Shown here piece after piece: positions 17,941-22,500 of a stretch of DNA of 22,500 nucleotides. The stretch is from Prorocentrum cordatum (taxonomy: Eukaryota; Sar; Dinophyceae; Prorocentrales; Prorocentraceae). The notes under the pieces are model-generated. The model was given only the letters and a program-made list of their open reading frames with translations. It did no database searches and had not been told where the DNA came from. The stretch spans positions 298,645-321,144 of the forward strand of contig CAUYUJ010009402.1 in the NCBI GenBank assembly GCA_963575745.1, read 5' to 3'. The position numbers and the translations under genes are program-made. Positions within the stretch are counted from its first letter, which is position 1, and each line of letters opens with the position of its first letter.

Positions 17941-18828
17941 CGTTAAACCGTTGGCTAAGACGGATACGCGCGGCGAACAAAAATTGATGACCACATTTTG
18001 AACAAGAGCCGCCCTCAGTGCGTGAAACCCTTTCACGCTTTGAAGACGAACGTGTGCGGCACTAAGACGAGAGCCACATTTTGAACACCATCCGCCCTCC
18101 GTCCGTAAAGCTCTTATTATTTTCGGGGGAGCGTAAGACCTGGGTTTGCCAGGACTCGGGTTCGCCATCGTTTTTTGACGACCGCGACTCGGATTTTGAC
18201 GAGTAGGAGTTTCGTGGGATGTCTGCAGCGGGAGGCCTCGTCAAAATGCAGGCTCGGCCTCGTCATTTTTTTGACGACCTCGTCGGGGATTTCCGAGTCC
18301 CCTGTACCCGGGTCTTACGCCCCCCTGATATTTCTTGAGGGGAAAGTGCGCAGCGATAGGGCGAGAACCTCATTTTGAACAAGAGCAGCCCTTCATCCGT
18401 GAAGCTGCTCATGTCAAGCTTTAAGGCGCAGTGCGCGGCGCTCAGGCGAGAACCTCATCTTGAAATCCACCCGCCCTCCATCCGTGAAGCGGCTGCAAGC
18501 TTTCAAGACGAAAGTGCGCGGCGCTTAGGCGCTTTGCAAGGAACCGGCCTTCATGCCCTAAACTCTTGCGCGCGTTTAACGCGAATGTGCGCAGCGCTAC
18601 GGCGATATCCACATTTTGAAAAGGAGCCGCCCTTCATCTTACAACTCTGCAAGCTTAGCGGGCCACATTTTGAAATAGAGCCTTCCTCCATCCGTGAAGG
18701 TCCTGCGACTTTTTGAAACAAATTTGCGTTGCGCCAAATCGAGAGCCACATCAGGAAACGGAGCCGCATTCCATCCCTGAAGACCATGCAAACTTTTAAG
18801 CTGAATGCGCGAGGCGCTAAGGCGAGAG
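17935..18828 (+). repeat. 83 bp tandem repeat array 2
   Basis: A truncated first unit, then units starting near 17991, 18074 (interrupted by the element at 18125-18325), 18368, 18453, 18530, 18609, 18663 and 18746. Typical unit: CCACATTTTGAAAAGGAGCC, GCCCTCCATCCGTGAAGC, TGCAAGCTTT, AAGTGCGCGGCGCTAAGGCG. The unit at 18609 is only 54 bases. The last four units (A-D) recur in the same order at 20646-20944. Confidence 0.92.
18125..18325. mobile_element. ~200 bp terminal-inverted-repeat element nested in an 83 bp unit
   Basis: The left end GGGGGAGCGTAAGACC (18125-18140) is matched by the right end GGTCTTACGCCCCCC (18311-18325), and GACTCGG recurs inside each end, giving an imperfect terminal inverted repeat of about 30 bases. 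The motif TTTTGACGA or its complement appears four times inside. The 83 bp unit is readable up to CGTAAAGCTCTT on the left and resumes at GGAAAGTGCGCAGCG on the right. A clear target-site duplication was not found. Non-coding, MITE-like. Confidence 0.8.
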
Positions 18829-18935
18829 CCAATTCTAGTCGCTTCGCGTAACCCCACCAGCCCATCCAGAAACGATGCCCAGAGGAAGTGCCTCGATCAG
18901 GGAAGTGGGCAGCACACAGAGGAAGGGTCCCCCAG
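18829..18935. other. Short unrecognised spacer
   Basis: Mixed sequence between the 83 bp array and the GGGGCCTCTTGG block. Confidence 0.4.
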
Positions 18936-19219
18936 TGGAGGCCTCTTGGAGCGTCTTGGGGGCCTCTTGGCGGTCCCGGACGCCTCTTAGAACGTCTTGG
19001 GTGCCTCGGAGAGCTTCTTGGGGCTTCTTGGGGGTCTCTTGGGGGCCTCTTGGAGGCTTCTGGGGCGCCTGTTGGGGCCTCCTGGGGCCTCCTGGGGCCT
19101 CCTGGGCGCCTCTTGGGGCCCTCTTGAAGCGCTCTTGGGAGCCTTGGGAGCGCTCTTGGAGCCCTCTTGGGCCATCTTGGAGTCATCGTGAAGCCTCGGA
19201 TGGCCATCGGAAGCGAAAA

Positions 19220-19259
19220 GGCGAGAAAGCCCAAAACATGGATTTTCCTAAGGTTTTGG
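19220..19259 (-). repeat. Embedded module, inverted partial copy
   Basis: The reverse complement begins CCAAAACCTTAG.AAAA.CCATG and continues TTTTGG, aligning with the middle of the module at 19470-19510. Confidence 0.65.
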
Positions 19260-19443
19260 AAGGATTCTGGCTTCTTCGGGGCCTCCTGGGGGAGCTATTT
19301 GGCCACTTGGAGCCGTCTTGAAGCGGTCTTGGGGCCTCTTGGAGCATCGTGGGAGCCATCTTGAGGCATCTTCGGATATCTTGAGCCATCTTGGAGGTCA
19401 TCTTGGGCTCTCCCAGGCGCTCTTGGAGTCATCTGAAGCAGTG

Positions 19444-19515
19444 CCCTCCCCCAGGAGGCCCAAATGTGGCCAAAACCTTAGTAAAACCAATGATTTTGGC
19501 AGTCTAGCCGAGGCC
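19444..19515 (+). repeat. Embedded module, direct copy 1
   Basis: Shares with 19728-19800 AGGAGGCC.AAATG.GGCCAA, TAGTAAAAC.AATGATTTT and GCCGAGGCC. It translates on + to RRPK.GQ..SKTNDF....AEA in both copies. Confidence 0.85.
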
Positions 19516-19727
19516 TCTTGGAGCGTCTTGGGTGCCTCTGGGGGGCCTCTTGGGGCCTCTTGGGGGTCTCTTGGGAGCCTCTTGGGGGGCCTCTTGGGGG
19601 CTTCTTGGGGCCACATGGGGCCATCTTGGGGCCATCTCGGGGCCTCTTGGGGCCTCCTGGGCGCTTCGTGGGGTCATCTTGGAGGAGATCGATCACAGGA
19701 GGGGGGGACTCAATTAGCCCCCCCACC

Positions 19728-19800
19728 CCCCCCTCTTAGGAGGCCAAAATGGGGCCAACACCATAGTAAAACAAATGATTTTAGCTTCCTCGCCGAGGCC
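19728..19800 (+). repeat. Embedded module, direct copy 2
   Basis: Second direct copy of the module at 19444-19515, just beyond the end of the GGGGCCTCTTGG block. Confidence 0.85.
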
Positions 19801-19989
19801 GTTTTGGACGCTCCAACGCGTCGGGGAACCCCCTGTCGAGGTCCAGGGGAGGGGGTAGGTGGAGGGGTCAAGACTCCCTCCCCGCCCGCAAGCCGTCTCG
19901 CTCACTCCCACCCGCCCCCCCAGCACATACGTAGCACCCGAGCCTGGCCCGAGCCGCAGCATATTCAGCAGTCGTCTTTGGATGGGCGG
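19801..19989. other. Unrecognised spacer
   Basis: GC-rich mixed sequence; no motif recognised. Confidence 0.4.
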
Positions 19990-20290
19990 CTACTGGGGGC
20001 GAATCCGCCGGCGCCGCCGCCTCCGCCGGCGCCGCCGCCTCCGCCGGCGCCGCCACCCGCCGCCGCCGCCGCGCGCGCCGCCGCCGCCCGCCGCCCCGCC
20101 GCCGCCGCCGCCGCGCCGCCCGCCGCCGAATCGCCGCCGCCGCCGCCGCTGCCGCCGCAGCCGCTGCCGCCACCGCTGCCGCCGCTGCCGCCGCCACCGT
20201 CGCCGCCGCCGCCGCCTCCCCCGCCGCCGCCGCCGCCACCGCCGCCGCCACCGCCGCAGCCGCCGCAGCCGCTGCCCCCGCCGCCGCCAA
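19990..20290 (+). repeat. GCC/CCG microsatellite
   Basis: About 300 bases of CCG/GCC with CTG, ACC and TCC variants, starting with nearly three copies of an 18 base unit CCGCCGGCGCCGCCGCCT (20008-20055). It gives poly-Pro, poly-Arg or poly-Ala depending on frame. Confidence 0.95.
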
Positions 20291-20569
20291 GTGTACTCTG
20301 TATTGCTGTTTGTCAGGGATGGTAGGGGGAGGCCGCATCGGGTTCGCTGCGCATGCTCCGAATTTGGAGGCAGAGCGTGTTTGGTATCGTTTTTTTACAA
20401 AGGATGGTGTGTGGGGGGTGCCCGCATTGTTCCTGGTTGGCTCCCAGTCGCTTGGGGGAGGGGGTGTATATTAACAGGGAACAGTGATAAACCCTTCCCC
20501 GAAGGGGGAGAAGGAGGGGTAAGCAAGGAAACGCTACAGACCACCTGCGCCCAAAGGCTGGTGGGATTT
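20291..20569. other. Unrecognised stretch
   Basis: Mixed sequence with a short CCTTCCCC-GAA-GGGGGAGAAGG foldback at about 20490-20512. No gene seen. Confidence 0.4.
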
Positions 20570-21180
20570 ATGCAAAGGAGCCGCCCTCCATCAGTGAAGC
20601 TCCTGCAGCAGTTTAAGGCGAAGGTGCGCGGTGCTCAGGCGAGAGCCACACTTTGAAAAGGAGCCGCCCTTCATGCGCTGAACTCTTGCACACGTTTGAA
20701 ATCAATGTGCGCGCTGCGATGGCGAGGTCAACATTTTGACAAAGAGCCGCCCTTCATCTTAAACCTCTTGCAAACTTAGAGAGCCACATTTTGAATGGAG
20801 CCTCCCTCCATCCGTTAAGGTCCTGCGAACTGTTAAGGCAAACGTGCGTGCCGCCAAAACGAGAGCCAAATCAGGAAACGAGCCGCATTCCATCCGTAAA
20901 GGCCATGCAATGTAATATGAATGTGCGATGCGCTAATGCGAGAGCTGACTGATGCAAAGGGGCCGCCCTCCATCAGTGAAATGCCTACACGCGTGTAAGA
21001 AACAAATGTGCGCGGCGCTCAGGCGAAAGCCACCGTTTGAAAAGGAACCGTCCCTCATGCGCTAAATTCTTGCACACGTTGAAAGCGAATGTGCGCTGTG
21101 CTGAGGTGAGAACCATATGCTGAAAACGGCCCTGCCGCCATTCGTGAAACTGTGGGAACTTTCAAGCTTCAGGATCATAT
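20570..21180 (+). repeat. 83 bp tandem repeat array 3
   Basis: Units at about 20570, 20646 (A), 20729 (B, 55 bases), 20784 (C), 20866 (D), 20945, 21030 (A-like) and 21113. The A-B-C-D order and the truncated B unit match 18530-18828. The last unit leads into the terminal motif at 21192. Confidence 0.92.
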
Positions 21181-21191
21181 CTGGAGAGAGG

Positions 21192-21239
21192 GTCTCAGGC
21201 GAAACGCTCGCCCCGCCCTGCCGACACGTCTCGGGGTGC
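21192..21239 (+). repeat. Terminal motif of composite repeat, copy 2
   Basis: GTCTCAGGCGAAACG to CGGGGTGC, the reverse complement of 2929-2979 at about 41 of 49 positions, and again immediately beyond a last 83 bp unit. Confidence 0.85.
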
Positions 21240-21519
21240 GACAAGGAGGATTTTCCACATGGGGTAGGGATGGGGTAGGAATAGAATGAGGAGTCGGATT
21301 ACAGTAAAGCAGCGAGGCATTATCGCTGCTGCAGTACACCCTCCCGTCCCAAGTCCCTTCTTCATATGCCCATACACGTTTTCACATACACGTTTCAGGC
21401 GGCTTCATTGAAAGACCAGGACAGTTGGGGCTGTCCTTGTGGCGATGGCCCTTGTGGCTGCACAGTCAGGAACGGAAAAACTACGGTCACACAGTTCACG
21501 AGGGTGTCCAGCGATACCA
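21240..21519. other. Unrecognised stretch with two small hairpins
   Basis: AGCAGCGA-GGCATTA-TCGCTGCT at 21308-21330 and AGGACAG-TTGGGG-CTGTCCT at 21419-21438 are perfect short stem-loops. A 76 codon + frame (21425-21655) shows no known motif and runs into diverged repeat. Confidence 0.5.
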
Positions 21520-22020
21520 CCCTCTCGAAGAGCGACCACCCGTGCATTTGTTGCACAATATGGCGCTGATTGTCGTGAACTTCGTGGACATCCCCAGCGG
21601 CAGCTCCGTGTTGCAACAAAACCGCCCTGCATCCGTGCACGGCGACTATCGTTGATTGTCCGGTTTGCCAATTACCGACGCCGCACGCGAGAATTCCATG
21701 CTGAAGAACACCTGCCGTCCATCATGCTTAACGTCGCGTTACAAAACGATTGCGCACGGCGCTGGGGCGACACCACCATTTTCAAAACCAGCAGCGTTCA
21801 ATCTTCGAACTTGTTGCAAGATTTTGAGACCGATGCGAATGGTCGCGGCGCTAGGGCGAAAACCCTACTTTAGAAACGACCCGCCCGTCCATCTGTGAAA
21901 TTGCTGCAGTCGTTGAAGACGATTCTGCGCGGCGCTCAGGCGAAAACCACACACTGAACATTGCCCTTTCTACACATGAAGCTGGCGCATACTCTTCAAG
22001 ACTGCTGTTCGCGACCCTAC
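21520..22020 (+). repeat. Diverged 83 bp tandem repeat array 4
   Basis: Units are recognisable from about 21612, with clear starts near 21693, 21774, 21862 and 21947 (spacing 81, 88, 85). They keep CCGCCC.TCCATC, TTGCTGCA and TGCGCGGCGCTCAGGCGAAAACC but have many substitutions. The first ~90 bases are only weakly alignable. Confidence 0.75.
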
Positions 22021-22032
22021 AGTGCCGTTTTG

Positions 22033-22062
22033 AATACATGCTCCGCGTGCGGATCATGTATT
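22033..22062. other. Near-perfect 14 bp palindrome
   Basis: AATACATGCTCCGC, GT, GCGGATCATGTATT: two 14 base arms with one mismatch around a 2 base centre. It lies in an AT-rich gap between two 83 bp arrays. Confidence 0.8.
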
Positions 22063-22180
22063 GAAGATACAGGGATTTAGTATTCAAAGCAACGATGAGT
22101 TTATGCAGTGATTTATTCGTAAATTCACCATGTATTCAAATCATATGTGTTTAAAATCATATGTATTAAAAACTGCCCTG
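22063..22180. other. AT-rich gap with short direct repeat
   Basis: The most AT-rich sequence in the right half, with AATCATATGT occurring twice at about 22139-22163. Confidence 0.6.
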
Positions 22181-22500
22181 TAGGGCGATGACCACACTCT
22201 GCCTCCCCCCCCTCCATCCGTGAAGCGGGTGCAAGCTTTTGAGACGAGCGTGCGCGGCGCCGGGGCGAGGGCCACACCTGGAGAGCCGGGCGGCCCCAGC
22301 CCCTCGGGCTGCTGCACGCTCTGAAGATATCCACGTGCGCTGCGCCAGGGCGATGGCAGCATCCTGCAGCAGGAGCCGCCCTCCAGTCTTAAGAGGCCGG
22401 CGGCCGTGCGCGGCGCCACGGCGAGAGGCGCACCTTGACGAGTGCCCCCCCGCGCCGTCCGCGAGGCTGCTGCCAGCTTATCTGGGGCAAGGGTGCACGG
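22181..22500 (+). repeat. 83 bp tandem repeat array 5 (window edge)
   Basis: Diverged GC-rich units start near 22190, 22270, 22356 and 22430, with CCTCCATCCGTGAAGCGGGT, TGCAAGCTTTTGAGACG and GTGCGCGGCGCCGGGGCGAG in the first. The array continues past the window end. Confidence 0.85.

Larger units (their letters stand above)
18936..19690 (+). repeat. GGGGCCTCTTGG-type repeat block 3
   Basis: The longest block of this family, with many near-perfect GGGGCCTCTTGG units and CATCTTGG and CTCCTGGG variants. On + it reads LLGASWG-like peptide, on - QEAPRRPQEAP-like peptide, both open, as expected of a stop-free repeat. Three copies of a ~40-70 bp non-repeat module are embedded (19220-19259 inverted, 19444-19515 and 19728-19800 direct). 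Confidence 0.92.

Noticed and set aside
19741-19756. GGCCAAAATGGGGCC as an inverted spliced-leader relic
   Set aside because: Only about ten bases match; it belongs to the embedded module, whose other copy (GGCCCAAATGTGGCC) does not resemble the leader.
19318-20325. 335 codon + frame
   Set aside because: Made of the GGGGCCTCTTGG block, the embedded modules and the GCC microsatellite (poly-Pro).
20490-20512. CCTTCCCC/GGGGGAGAAGG foldback as a transcription terminator
   Set aside because: No T run follows and factor-independent bacterial-type terminators are not expected here.

Overview
The window looks like nuclear intergenic or repeat-rich DNA of a dinoflagellate. The strongest single piece of evidence is a diverged copy of the dinoflagellate trans-spliced leader at 16383-16405 on the + strand: CCGTAGCC, then G where the canonical leader has A, then TTTTGGCTCAA. 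The rest agrees with this: GC-rich sequence, very long simple repeats, several families of diverged tandem repeats, and no recognisable protein domain, rRNA or tRNA. Nothing looks prokaryotic, and no operon, ribosome-binding site or CRISPR array was seen. No protein-coding gene can be called with confidence. Most long open frames are microsatellites read through without stops (poly-Ser, -Leu, -Glu, -Met, -His, -Asp) or tandem repeats that happen to be open.

Layout: (1) 1-2260 holds purine-rich GAG tracts, unrecognised single-copy sequence and copy 1 of a ~154 bp dispersed element (1104-1257). (2) 2041-2890 is one long imperfect foldback centred near 2508. (3) 2929-3910 is a composite repeat locus read on the - strand: ~73 bp tandem units, then ~83 bp tandem units, then a ~50 bp terminal motif. 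Copy 2 of the dispersed element sits inside one of the 83 bp units. (4) 4190-6415 is a chain of related hexamer repeats (CCTTAT, CCCTAT, CCTTGT) and CTC tracts, split at 4761-5199 by a block built on GGGGCCTCTTGG. (5) 6424-6777 is a perfect 177 bp tandem duplication. (6) 7374-8190 holds a diverged ~515 bp duplication. (7) 8581-9550 is a GAT repeat, followed by GAG and CTC tracts to 10345. (8) 10346-13435 is mostly unrecognised sequence with small hairpins, a poly-T tract and a second GGGGCCTCTTGG-type block. (9) 13436-15190 is a 1.7 kb CTC/ATC repeat. (10) 15186-17745 contains the spliced-leader relic, GGA/CTC tracts and small local duplications. (11) 17746-21240 is the second copy of the composite locus, on the + strand: 74 bp units, 83 bp units, terminal motif. 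It holds a nested ~200 bp terminal-inverted-repeat element at 18125-18325 and a 1.7 kb block of GGGGCCTCTTGG and GCC repeat. (12) 21520-22500 has two more, more diverged, 83 bp arrays, the last running off the window.

The main biological content is therefore repeat architecture. The ~73 bp, ~83 bp and terminal modules occur in the same order with conserved junctions at two sites in opposite orientation. The 83 bp family shows a higher-order (ABCD) organisation with a shared truncated unit. At least two different small elements have inserted into its units. All alignments were done by eye, so match counts are hand estimates.
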